From Adiantum capillus-veneris (Eukaryota; Streptophyta; Polypodiopsida; Polypodiales; Pteridaceae), in the NCBI GenBank assembly GCA_014529385.2, contig CM043959.1:53081253-53145252 (forward strand): a stretch of 64,000 nucleotides of DNA, read 5' to 3'. Numbering within the stretch: the stretch's first letter is position 1; each line of letters starts with the position of its first letter. Below are positions 40,499 to 50,865 of this stretch, piece by piece. Both the position numbers and the translations under genes were made by a program. The notes under the pieces are model-generated. The model saw nothing but the letters and a program-made list of their open reading frames with translations, ran no database searches and was not told the DNA's origin.

Positions 40499-41615
40499 TG
40501 TCACATGACACATCCAACCCTATGTGTCCGTGGACAAGCTACAGCATGACCAGGGTTCAGTTCCGTCAAGTCAATCTAGAATAGGAAGTGATCTGGCACT
40601 TTTGTGAGTCTGTTCGTAGACCGTGCATGACCAGTCACTTAGATTAGATGCATATCCTCCGGTTGCACACAGCATGATCATCAGTATTCCCATCAGAATC
40701 CATAAGGGGAATTTTCCAGTGCATTAAACCTATTTTCCCTATTTTTGACATTTTTCACTTATTTATTAAGTGACCTTTGTTGAGAACTAGGTAGGGCAAT
40801 TTTGCTAAGATAATATATAAGCAAACCAAAGCTAGCACTTTCTGGCAGATCAGGCAGCAGGAACAGTGCTCAACAAGCCAATTCTCAACAAGAACAAGAA
40901 CCCCTCTCAACAAGACAACTCCCCCTTCATGCTAGCGTTTTCAGCCCTTGGTGAATTTCAACAAGAGGACTCTAGCGTTTTGGATCAGCCCCTGCAATCT
41001 GCGTTTTCAGCCAGCCAGTAGCGTTTTCTGTCAACAGCAGTAGGGCGATTTCAGCAGGGCAAATCAGCGCTTAAGAGACCAGCCACTTCATCGTTTTTGC
41101 CAGCTTGCATCAGCGTTTTTGCACTGCCAAACCAGCGTTTTCAGCAAGGCAAAATTCAGCAAATAGAAGAGCAGCATTTCAGCGTTTTGCATCAGCCAAT
41201 TCAGCAGACAGAAGAGCAGTAGATCCAACACAATTCCAAGCACGAAAGACAGCGTTGTTGCACATCAAGTCGCAGTAGCAGATAGCCTCGCCCTCGTCGT
41301 CACCACCATCGGCCTCGACATAGCCATTAGATTGCATTAGCATCATTGTATGTGCAATCAATAGTAGACCACTCTTGCCATCGAGAGAGGGGCCCTTGGA
41401 GGAGGGTTTGACAACATCTCCGGTGTCGTATTCTCTTCTCTATCTCTCAGTCTCATGCACTTTCACGCACAGTGTCCATTTACTTTGTTTGTGTCCATTG
41501 CACTCTCTCATTAAAGAACGGAAGGCTCTCCCTTCCCTAAGTAAAAGGAACCTTGAGCACAGTTCGGAGCACTCATCTTGAGCAAAGTTCAACATTCATT
41601 CCGTTGCACCTTACA
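40499..41615 (+). mobile_element. 5' LTR of a plus-strand gypsy B element (1117 bp)
   Basis: It starts TGTCACATGACA (one change from the family palindrome) and ends CACCTTACA, followed by a primer site TTGGTATCAGAGC at 41616. The downstream half has many CAGCGTTTT-type repeats and TATATAAG near 40812. It belongs to the gag at 42065 onward. Confidence 0.9.
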
Positions 41616-42064
41616 TTGGTATCAGAGCTTTGGCAGTGTTCTGTATCACTCAAGGAAAGAACCACATAATTTTTTTTGCTTGTTGCGATCGTACGTAACT
41701 CAAGTCCTCTTGGGCGTGTCGATTCCTAATCGTGTTTTTGAAGAGTGACAGCAACCCCCAAGAAAGAAGGGCTTGTCAAGCCTCCCCTTGTGCCTCTTTT
41801 CACTCATTGAGAGCGGACCGTGCACTTAGCGGCCGGCCAATCGACGTGAGGTGGGAAAAAGCAACCTTGGTGTGAGCGCAAGGCTGCCAAGGGGTGCGCC
41901 CACGCAAAAGAGCAGAACTGGGGTGAAGAGAAGATCCTTCTCTAGCACAGATTGCAAGCGAAAGAAGAACCTCAAGACCCTCAAGAACTCAAGACCCCCA
42001 AGAACCCAAGAACCCCACAAGAACCCAAGTTCCTCGTGAACTTAAGAACCAAAGATCACAGTGT
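41616..42064 (+). other. primer site and leader of the gypsy B element
   Basis: TGGTATCAGAGC at 41617 is followed by a ~440-bp leader. The leader has AAGAACCTCAAGACCCTCAA-type repeats near 41970-42040, also seen in the leaders of N1, N2 and N3. No frame of interest is present. Confidence 0.75.
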
Positions 42065-42210
42065 ATGGTCATCACCCAAAGCGGAATGGATACTTCGCAT
42101 GGAGGTGGTGAGCATGGGAGTGGCGAAAAAGAGTTTTCCCCACCAAGAAATTTTCCCTACCCTCCCCCGTCTCCATCTACGCCACGAGTTGTACCAAATC
42201 TTATGGAGGC

Positions 42211-43447
42211 TATAAGGTGCAGCGGAATGAATGTTGAACTTTGCTCAAGATGAGTGCTCCAAACTGTGCTTAAGGTTCCTTTTCATTCTTATGGAAGGGA
42301 GAGCCTTCCGTTCTTAAGGACATGGTGAAATGGACACAAACAAAGTGAATGGACACAGTGAATGGAAGTGCATGAGACTCAGAGATAGAGAAGAGAATAC
42401 GACACCAGAGACGTAAAAAACTCCTCCGAAGGCCCCACTCTCTATGGCAAGCGCGGTCTACTTATGATTGCACAAAGCTCTACAATGCTTGGACTTGCCG
42501 ACGATGTCGACGACGATGAGGACGACGACGAGACAGGCTGAAATCTGAAGCTGCTAATGGCTGAAATCTGCAATCTTCTATCTGCTGGATTCTGACTCTA
42601 TGTCGACGATGTCGATGGCGACGATGCGACGACGAAGACGCGCTGAAAATGCAGATGCTGAAATTGCGTTTTCTGGGCTGAATCTGCAAACTTCGCGGAA
42701 TTTGACCCTGCGGCGAGGGTCTGCTGCGGGAAAGTGAGATCTGCGAGGTTCAGGACTTGATCTGCGGTGTGTAAGGGCTGAAAACTGAAAACGCTGATGG
42801 TTCTTGAGGTTCCGTCGCGGTGAATCTGCAAACGCTGAAGTGTGATGCCAATGCAAAAACGCTAGGGACTCAGTTCTGTTGTTGCGAGAAATCCACTAAC
42901 GCTAGGGCTGATCTGCTATCGTGAAGTGATCCTGCTGTGTCTGCTAATGCCGAAGCTCCTCTGCAATGCAAAATCGCCAAGGCTGATCTGTCTTGCCAAA
43001 AACGCTAGCGTGATGCTGAGTTGCAAAAATGCTAGGCCATGTTGTTGGGGGTCCTGCTGAGAAGGTGCCTGTCGAGCGGTGCTCCTGCTGCCTCTTCTGC
43101 CAGAAAGTGCTAGCGCTAGGTTTCTACTTATACAAACTTAGTAAATTTGCCCTACCTACTTTCCAACAAAAGTCACTTAAAAATAATAAGTGAAAAATAT
43201 CAAAAATAGAGAAAATAGGTCTATGCATTGTAAAAATGCCACAATGGGTTCTGACTGGAATCTGATGGTCATGCTGTGTGCAACGAGAGGATATGCATCT
43301 AATCTAAGTCTCTGGTCATGCACAGTCTGCGAACATACTCACAAAAGTGCCAGATCACTTCCTATTCTGGACTGACTTGACTGAACTGAACCCTGGTCAT
43401 GCTGTAGCTTGTCCACGGACACGTAGGGTTTGATGTGTCACGTGACA
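42211..43447 (-). mobile_element. 3' LTR of N1 (1237 bp)
   Basis: On the plus strand it runs TATAAGGTGCAGCGG (the canonical TG mutated to TA) to GATGTGTCACGTGACA. It contains the family's CTAGCGTTTT-type motifs in reverse. Confidence 0.9.
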
Positions 43448-44930
43448 TCCCCTCCTTTTCAAAGTGAGGTACTGGTACCGAATTGTATGGCGTCGAGGGA
43501 GATCGCCAACAACATCCGGAATCCTCGAAAGGACTCTTCATCGACCCACTCTGATGTGTGGGCACTTAAACTTCATAAAGGTCTGCAACGCTTGCTTCTT
43601 TGGGCCGCGCTGGAAGTGACACAAAGTCTTCTGTGGCTCCTTCAATGCTTCAACTTCGTCTATAGTCATGCGTCCAACTTCTTCAAGAATCTCCGATGCT
43701 GAAAATTCCTGAAACCACTTCCAACACAAAACATGAACATACCCATTCCATGTAAAGTGACTGGAAAAATTCTAGTCTTCTTGAAAGACTGTGCATGCAA
43801 TGTAGATGAACAAATAGACGGAGTGCCAAGCCGTTCACCACACACACGCAAACAATGAGATCAAATCTTGTCTTTCTGATCTAGATCAATCAACTCTTGG
43901 CAATTCACAACGGAAATGCCCATGCTTGGTGCTCATACTTTCTTGTGTTCTTTCTGAAACTGTGTCATGCCAAGGAAGAGACATGGAATGTGAATTCCTT
44001 GAATGAAAACATTTCCTCTTTTCATGAATCATCCGCATACATCCGTGCTCATTCATGAGTGAAGCGTGCTCAACGTGCAATATGTCATGCCTATGAAAAG
44101 GGATCACATAAGGACGGTGACTAAAATACAGGAAACGATCACGAATGAAACACTCAAACAATGCATGCTGACTAATCATTCGAACACATGGTACTTCCTG
44201 TGAGGGTTCTTTGGACCTAGGCTCGAGAGCCAAGATCGGTTCTTCCTAAGGGGGTTCTTTGGACCTCGACTCAAGAGCCAAGATCGGTGCTTCGTGATTG
44301 ATCGAATCTTCAATGAGGTTAGCTTCACTAGAAAAAGTTTCAACTAACACATCATTCTTGTGAACAACCACATCATGGTCATACAAATAATCATGCTCGT
44401 GAGAAATCACATCTTGATCATGCAAATCATCATGCTTGTCATTGTCATTCAAATCATCATGCTTGTCATTACCATGCAAGTCATCTTGTCATTATCATGC
44501 AAGTCATCATGCTGATTATAATCATGCAAATCATGTGTGTCATGCTTTGGAGAAGAAGAGACTGAGAGAGTCTCCTTCTCTTGAATCCTTTCAATCTTCG
44601 CCTGCACATTAGAAATGAGGGATGAAGAATGAACAACGTTCTTGCGATCCAATTCTATTTTTCTTTCGTCGTACTTGCGATCAAATTCTTTGGCCTCCAA
44701 GCGTAATTGCTCGGCTCACGCTCCATGGCTGCCATTCTTGCTTCGTGCCACATTGTCATCCTGTCCATCATCGTCTTGCACCAAGCCTCCATAGGATCCG
44801 GTGCAATCCTTGGCGTAGATGGGGAAGGGGGAGGGTCAAAAAAACCTCCTTGGTGGGGAAATTCTTATTCGCCTCTCTCATGCTATCACCTCCAAGCGAA
44901 GTATCCATTCCGCTTCGAGTGATGACCATC
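43448..44930 (-). pseudogene. N-family protein (N1 copy), frameshifted
   Basis: Minus-strand pieces in several frames cover the whole N protein: KEFDRKYDERKIELDRKN coiled coil (about 44695), a His/Asp-rich stretch (44560-44370, HDDLHDNDK-type units), LALEPRSKEP repeats, then VRMISQHALFECFIRDRFLY (about 44180-44120), HDILHVEHASLMNEHGC and SMSLPWHDTVSERTQESMST. The frame continues here from the middle part into the last part, where N2 has stops. The hydrophobic segment near 43765-43705 is frameshifted by one base. Function unknown; see N2. Confidence 0.8.
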
Positions 44931-45369
44931 CACTGAAGTCGTGGGTTCTTGTGGGTTCTTGTGGTCTTGGGTTCTTAAGTTCGCAAGGAACTTGGGTTCT
45001 TGCGGTTCTTAAGGTTCTTCTTTCGCTTGCAATCTGTGCTAGAGAAGGATCTTCTCTTCACCCGAGTTCTGCTCTTTTCCGCGGACGCACCCCTCGGCGG
45101 CCTTGCGCTCACACCAAGGTTGCTTTTTCCCACCTCACGTCGATTGGCCGGCCGCTAAGTGCACGGTCCGCTCTCAATGAGTGAAAAGAGGCACAAGGGG
45201 AGGCTGGACAAGCCCTTCTTTCTTGGGGGTTTCTATCACTCTTCAAAAACACGATTAGGAATCGATATGCCCAAGAGAACTTGGGTTACGTGCGACCTCA
45301 ACAAGCAAAAAAAAATTATGTGGTTCTTTCCTTGAGTGACACAGAACACTGCCAAAGCTCTGATACCAA

Positions 45370-46560
45370 TGTAAGGTGCAGCGGAACGAATGTTGAACTT
45401 TGCTCAAGATGAGTGCTCCGAACTATGCTCAAGGTTCCTTTTCATTCTTATGGAAGGGAGAGCCTTCTGTTCTTAAGGAGAGGGTGCAATGGACACAAAC
45501 AAAGTTAATGGACACAGTGAATGGAAGTGCATGAGACTGAGAGATAGAGAAGAGAATACGACACCAGAGACGTTCTAAAACCCTCCTCCGAAGGCCCCAC
45601 TCTCTATGGCGAGAGCGGTCTACTTATGATTGCACAAAGCTCTACAATGCTTGGACTCGACGACGAGACGGGCTGAAATCTGAAATTGCTAATGGCTGAA
45701 ATCTGCAATCTTCTATCTGCTGAATTCTGACTCTGTCGGTGACGATGTCGATGGCGACGATGCAACGACGACGCGCTGAAAACGCAGATGCTGAAATCTG
45801 CGTTTTCCGGGCTGAATCTGCAAACTTCGCGGAATCTGACCGTGCGGAGAGGATCTACTGCGGGAAGGTGAGATCTGCGAGGTTCGGGAGTTGATCTGTA
45901 GTGTCTAAGGGCTGAAAACTGAAAATGCTGATGGTTCTTGAGGTTCCGTCGCGGTGAATCTGCAAAACGCTAAAGTGTGATGCTGATGCAAAAACGCTAG
46001 GGGTTGAGTTCTGCTGTTGCGAGAAATCCACTAACGCTAGGGTTGATCTGCTATCGTGAAGTGATCCTGCTGTGTCTGCTAATGCCGAAGCTCCTCTACA
46101 ATGCAAAATCGCCAAGGCTGATCGGTCTTGCCAAAAACGCTAGCTTGATGCTGAGTTGCAAAAACGCTAGGCCATGTTGTTGGGGGTCTTGCTGAGAAGG
46201 TGCCTGTCGAGCGGTGCTCCTGCTGCCTCTTCTGCCAGAAAGTGCTAGCGCTAGGTTTCTACTTATACAAACTTAGTAAATTTGCCCTACCTACTTTCCA
46301 ACAAAAGTCACTTAAAAATAATAAGTGAAAAATGTCAAAAATAGAGAAAATAGGTCTATGCACTGTAAAAATGCCACTGATGGGTTCTGACTGGAATCTG
46401 ATGGTCGTGCTGTGTGCAACGAGAGGATATGCATCTAATGTAAGTGTCTCGTCATGCACGGTCTGCGAACAGACTCACAAAAGTGTCAGATCACTTCCTA
46501 TTCTAGACTAACTTGACTGAACTCTCCACGGACACGTAGGGTTTGATGAGTCACGTGACA
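45370..46560 (-). mobile_element. 5' LTR of N1 (1191 bp)
   Basis: On the minus strand it starts TGTCACGTGACTCATCAAACC and ends CACCTTACA, followed by a TGGTATCAGAGC primer site. The duplication GAGGC follows at 46561. Confidence 0.9.
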
Positions 46561-47547
46561 GAGGCGATGGTCAAGTCGATGATAGAGATGATGGCACAAC
46601 AACAAGAAACAACTTGCATTGTGATGGCACAATTAGAAAGAAAAGCAGAACGAGAGGAAGCCTTGGAGCGGGAACGCCAAGACAGACAAGAAACCTTGGA
46701 GCGTGAACGCCAACTCAGACAAGACACCTTTGAGCATAAGCATGATCAAGCGCGCTTGGCGGCTGAAGAACGACAGGCAGAGCGTACGGCACAGAGTGAA
46801 CAACGCATGCAAGAGTTTGTACGAGATGTTCTCGCCTCGAAGTCCGAGCCAACCAAAGATGTTGGTAGTTCCTAAAGTGGCGCAAGCCGAGATTCGGACT
46901 CCAACAACCTAGTCACAAAGAAGATCCAGTTTAGTAAGTATGATGGTAAGATAGATGGCACACTTATTCATTCTTGGTTGCATCAATTTAATGCTTATTT
47001 TGCGACAACTAAGAAGACAGGAAATAGCAAGGTTTTGACGGCATCCATGTATCTTGCCGGTGATGCCATAAATTGGTATCACGCATGGCCAAAAGCACAG
47101 TTACCCGTGCACCTAGAGGATGCCGACGAATTCACGCCCATTTCCTTCAGCTGGGCTGATTTCCAAGACAAGCTCAAGGCGCGGTTTATGCCACCTCAGT
47201 ATCTCGCACGATTGAAGGACGATTGGTGCGGTCTCAAGCAAAATGGTATGCCAATTATGTGTTTCTCTAATCGTGTTTTGCAACTCGACACTCAATTACG
47301 CAAATCGGATGCGGAGCGCAAGGAGGCATTCCTTTATGGATTGGACGAGTATATCAAGTATGATGTCGAGGTGCTCGATCCAATAGATCTCAACAAAGCA
47401 GTAGCGATTGCTCTCGCACAAGAGATGAAGCACAACAAGGGAAAGCCCAAGGAAAACAAGACTTCGACAAGTACCTCTCAGACTTCTCACAACCCTCAGA
47501 ACGGTAAGAAGGGTAAGAACGGTAACTCTTCTAACCAATCTTCCAAT

Positions 47548-48677
47548 TGTCACGTGACACATCCAACCCTATGTGTCCGTGGACAAGCTACAGCACGACA
47601 AGGGTTCAGTCAGTTCAATCAGTCTAGATTAGAAGTGATCTGGCACTTTTGTGAGTCTATTCGTAGACCGTGCATGCCCAGTCACTTACTGTAGATGCAT
47701 ATCCTCTGGTTGCACACAGCATGATCATAAGCATTCCCATCAAAATCCATCAGAATCCTTCAAGGGAATTTTCCAGTGCATTTAGCCTATTTCCCTATTT
47801 TTGACATTTTTCACTTATTATTTTTAAGTGACTTTTGTTGGAAAGTAGGTAGGGCAAATTGAGTAAGTTTGTATATAAGCAAACCTAGGCTAGCACTAAT
47901 TGGCAGAAGAGGCAGCAGGAGCTCCACCGCTCAACAGGTAACTTCTCAAGCAAGACCCCCTTGGTGGTTCCCCCTCCAAGCAAGAAGAACCATCCCCCAT
48001 TGGCGTTTTCTCCAGCAAGTAGTCATCGCCATCCAGTCCTTGCCCTAGCGTTTTGCATGAGCAACCCATCACCAGCAGATTCTCAATCCTAGCGTTTTCA
48101 ACAGAGTCTCAAGCCTAGTGTTTTCAGCAGATAAGAACAGACATTTTCAGCTCGAAAGGACCAGCAGTCTCAACCCTTAAGAACCTTAGTTTTCAGCCCT
48201 AAAACCTGCAGATTTTCAGCGACAAAGATCAGCAGAATCAGCCCCAAAACCAGCGTTTTTGGATTTGCAGCAGATTTCAGCCCATAGCGCTTTTGGACAG
48301 CAGATAAAAAATTGCAGATTTCAGCCCTTAGGTCGGTGTCGCCATCCCCGTCGTCGTCATCGATCTAGCCTAGACTTGCATTAGTCACATGCATTTAGTT
48401 TGTACCAGTTTGTGCAATCATAAGTACACCACTCTCGCCAACGAGAGTGGGGCCTTCGGAGGAGGGTTTTACGTCTCTGGTGTCGTATCTCTCTTCTCTC
48501 TATCTCTCAGTCTCATACACTTGCACGCACAGTGTCCATTCACTTTGTTTGTGATCATAGCATTCTCTCATTAAGAACGAAAGGCTCTCCCTTCCATAAG
48601 AACAAAAGGAACCTTGAGCACACTTCGGAGCACTCATCTTGAGCAAAGTGCAAACATTCATTCCGCTCCACCTAACA
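47548..48677 (+). mobile_element. 5' LTR of N2 (1130 bp)
   Basis: It starts TGTCACGTGACA in the middle of the B gag and ends CACCTAACA, followed by TTGGTATCAGAGC. Left flank is CCAAT; the right target copy cannot be found because the 3' LTR is truncated. Confidence 0.9.
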
Positions 48678-49157
48678 TTGGTATCAGAGCTTTGGCAGTG
48701 TTCTGTATCACTCAAGGAAAGAACCACATATTATTTTTTTTTGCTTGTTGAGGTTGGACGAACCCAAGTTCACTTAGGCGTGTCGATTCCTAATCGTGTT
48801 TTTGAAGAGTGACAGGAATCCCACGAAAGAAGGGCTTGTCCAGCCTCCCCTTGTGCCTCTTTTCACTCATTGAGAGCAGACCGTGCACTTAGCGGCAGGC
48901 CAATCGACGTGAGGTGGGAAAAAGCAACCTTGGTGTGAGCCCAAGGCCGCCAAGGGGTGTGCCCACGCAAAAGAGCAGAACTCGGGTGAAGAGAAGATCC
49001 TTCTCTAGCACAGATTGCAAGCGAAAGAAGAACCGCAAGAACCTCAAGACACTCAAGAACCCCAAGAATCAAGAACCCCAAGAATCAAGAACCCCAAGAA
49101 CCCAAGTTCCTCGTGAAGTTAAGAACCCAAGACCACAAGAACCCACAACTTCAGTGG
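48678..49157 (+). other. primer site and leader of N2
   Basis: TGGTATCAGAGC at 48680 is followed by a leader with AAGAACCCCAAGAATC tandem repeats (49030-49110), more copies than in N3. No gene is seen. Confidence 0.75.
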
Positions 49158-50069
49158 ATGGTCATCACTCAAAGAGGAATGGATACTTCGCTTGGAGGTG
49201 ATGAGCATGAGAGAGGCGAAGAAGAATTTTCCCCACCAAGAGGTTTTTCCGACCCTCACCCTTCCCCATCTACGCCAAGGATTGCACCAAATCCTATGGA
49301 AGATTGGTGCAAGACAATTATGGACATGATGACAACGTGGAACGAAGCAAGAATGGCAGCCATGGAGCGTGAGCGCGAGCAATTACGCTTGAAGGCCAAA
49401 GAATTTAATCGCAAGTACGCAAAAAGAAAAACAGAATTGGATCGCAAGAACGTTGTTCATTCTTCCTCTCTCATTTCTAATGTGCAGGCGAAGATTGAAG
49501 AGATTCGGGAAAAGGAGACTCTCTTAGTCTCTTCTTCTCCAAAGCATGACACACAGGATTTGCATGATGAATTGAATGATAATGATGAGCATGATGATTT
49601 GAATGCCAATGATTTGCATGATGATTTGCATGATCAAAATGTGATTTCTCACAAGCATGATGAGTTGCATGAAGAAGACGTGATTGTTCACAAGGATGAT
49701 GTGTTAGTTGATGCTTTTTCTAGCGAAGCTAGCCTCGTTGTAGATTCCATCAATCACGAAGGATCGATCTTGGCTCTCGAGCCTAGGTCCAAAGAACCCC
49801 TTCAAGAAGAACCGATCTTGGCTCTCGAGCCTAGGTCAAAAGAACCCTTACAGGAAGTATTATGTGTTCGCATGATTAGTCAGCACGCATTGTACGAGTG
49901 TTTCATTCGTGATCGTTTCCTGTATTTTAGTCCGCATCTTTATGTGACCCCTTTTCCTAGGCATGACATATTGTACGTTGAGCACATTTCACTCATGAAT
50001 GAGCACGGATGTATGCAGATTATTCATGAGAAGCTGAAAAGTATGCATGTAAGGAAGTCACATTCCTGA
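49158..50069 (+). CDS. N-family protein, N-terminal and middle parts (N2 copy)
   Basis: I choose the ATG at 49158, not the earlier one at 49113, because MVITQRGMDTSLGGDEHERG aligns with the gag start of the B element. The 303-residue frame has a Pro-rich gag-like N-terminus, a coiled coil (ARMAAMEREREQLRLKAKEF, KRKTELDRK), then a His/Asp-rich repeat (HDELNDNDEHDDLNANDLHD). Two near-identical LALEPRSKEPLQE units follow, then a conserved part (CVRMISQHALYECFIRDRFL, HDILYVEHISLMNEHGC). It stops at TGA/TGAC after MHVRKSHS; N1 and N3 read further. Apart from the gag-like start I recognise no family. Length and order are shared by three copies. Metal binding by the His/Asp stretch is conceivable but is a guess. 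Confidence 0.75.
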   Translation: MVITQRGMDTSLGGDEHERGEEEFSPPRGFSDPHPSPSTPRIAPNPMEDWCKTIMDMMTTWNEARMAAMEREREQLRLKAKEFNRKYAKRKTELDRKNVVHSSSLISNVQAKIEEIREKETLLVSSSPKHDTQDLHDELNDNDEHDDLNANDLHDDLHDQNVISHKHDELHEEDVIVHKDDVLVDAFSSEASLVVDSINHEGSILALEPRSKEPLQEEPILALEPRSKEPLQEVLCVRMISQHALYECFIRDRFLYFSPHLYVTPFPRHDILYVEHISLMNEHGCMQIIHEKLKSMHVRKSHS

Positions 50070-50598
50070 CTCTTCCTTGGCACGACATAGTTGTAGAAAG
50101 AGCACATGAAAGTATGAGCACCTAGCATGGGCATTTCCGTTGTGCATTGCCACAGTTGATTGCTTTAGATCAGAAGAGAAAGATTCGATCTCATTGTTTG
50201 CGTGTGTGTGGTGAACGGTTTGGCATTGCGTCGATTTGTTCATCTACATTGCATGCACAGTCTTCTAGGAAGATGAGATTTTTTCTAGTCACCTTATATG
50301 GAATAGGTATGTTCATGTTTTTGTGTTGGAAGTGGTTTCAGGAATTTTCAGCCTCGGAGATTCTTGAGGAAGGTGGACCTACGTCCATAGAAGAAGTGGA
50401 AGCATCGAAGCAGACTCAAAAGACTTTTGTCGCTTTCGGCGCAACCCAAAGAAGCAAGCGTTGCAGACCTTTATGAAGTTCAAGTACCGCACGACCCACA
50501 CATCAGAGTGGGCCGGCGAAGAGTCCCTTCGAGGATTCTGGATACTATTGGCGATCTCCCTCGACGCCATACAGTTCGGTACCAATACCTCACTCTGA
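50070..50598 (+). pseudogene. N-family protein, C-terminal part (N2 copy)
   Basis: This continues the same protein in the N1/N3 reading: STKHGHFRCALPQLIALDQK-like sequence, CLRVCGERFGIASICSSTLH, a hydrophobic stretch (about 50280-50335, FLVTLYGIGMFMFLCWKW), FQEFSASEILEEGG, and a last part EWAGEESLRGFWILLAISLD ending at TGA 50596-50598. That stop overlaps the start of the polypurine tract, so coding homology fills the element to its end. In N2 it is separated from the first part by stops near 50067-50090 and a frameshift near 50430. Confidence 0.65.
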
Positions 50599-50865
50599 AA
50601 AGGAGGGGATGTCACGTGACACATCCAACCCTATGTGTCCGTGGACAAGCTACAGCACGACAAGGGTTCAATCAGTCCAGTCAGTCTAGATTGGAAGTGA
50701 TCTGGCACTTTTGTTAGTCTATTCGTAGACCAGTCACTTAGTGTAGATGCATATCCTCTGGTTGCACACAGCATGATCATAAGCATTCCATTCAGAATCC
50801 TTCAAGGGAATTTTCCAGTGCATTTAGTCTATTTTTCCTATTTTTGACATTTTTCACTTATTATT
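50598..50865 (+). mobile_element. polypurine tract and truncated 3' LTR of N2
   Basis: AAAAGGAGGGGA (50598-50609) is followed by the first ~256 bp of a B-type LTR starting TGTCACGTGACA. The LTR stops at CACTTATTATT, where the poly(A) end of a minus-strand LINE adjoins. Confidence 0.9.

Larger units (their letters stand above)
42211..46560 (-). mobile_element. N1: complete non-autonomous LTR element (4350 bp)
   Basis: It has LTRs at 45370-46560 (5') and 42211-43447 (3'), a primer site at about 45356-45368, and a polypurine tract AAAAGGAGGGGA (43459-43448) adjoining the 3' LTR. The perfect target duplication GAGGC lies at 42206-42210 and 46561-46565. The ~1.9-kb interior has no protease, RT, RNase H or integrase. 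It is inserted in the gag of a B element with similar LTRs, in the opposite orientation. Confidence 0.94.
42065..47547 (+). pseudogene. gag of the gypsy B element, split by N1
   Basis: Two exon-like pieces, 42065-42210 and 46566-47547, join exactly in frame when the nested element and one GAGGC copy are removed. The product starts MVITQSGMDTSHGGGEHGSG, then a Pro-rich stretch and a long Arg/Glu coiled coil (AQLERKAEREEALERERQDR), then a gag core (KYDGKIDGTLIHSWLHQFNA, LTASMYLAGDAINWYHAWPK, FSWADFQDKLKARFMPPQYL). It ends in a Lys/Asn-rich tail where N2 is inserted at 47548. One TAA at 46873-46875 interrupts it; a CAA codon is the likely ancestor. No pol of this element is visible in the window. 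Confidence 0.85.

Noticed and set aside
49158..50069. N protein as a host gene with a conserved domain
   Set aside because: It lies between LTR and polypurine tract in three copies with the gag-like start of family B, so it belongs to the element.
50085..50598. Calling the N C-terminal half an env-like protein
   Set aside because: Only one hydrophobic segment, no cleavage site or signal peptide, and no pol precedes it; evidence is too thin.
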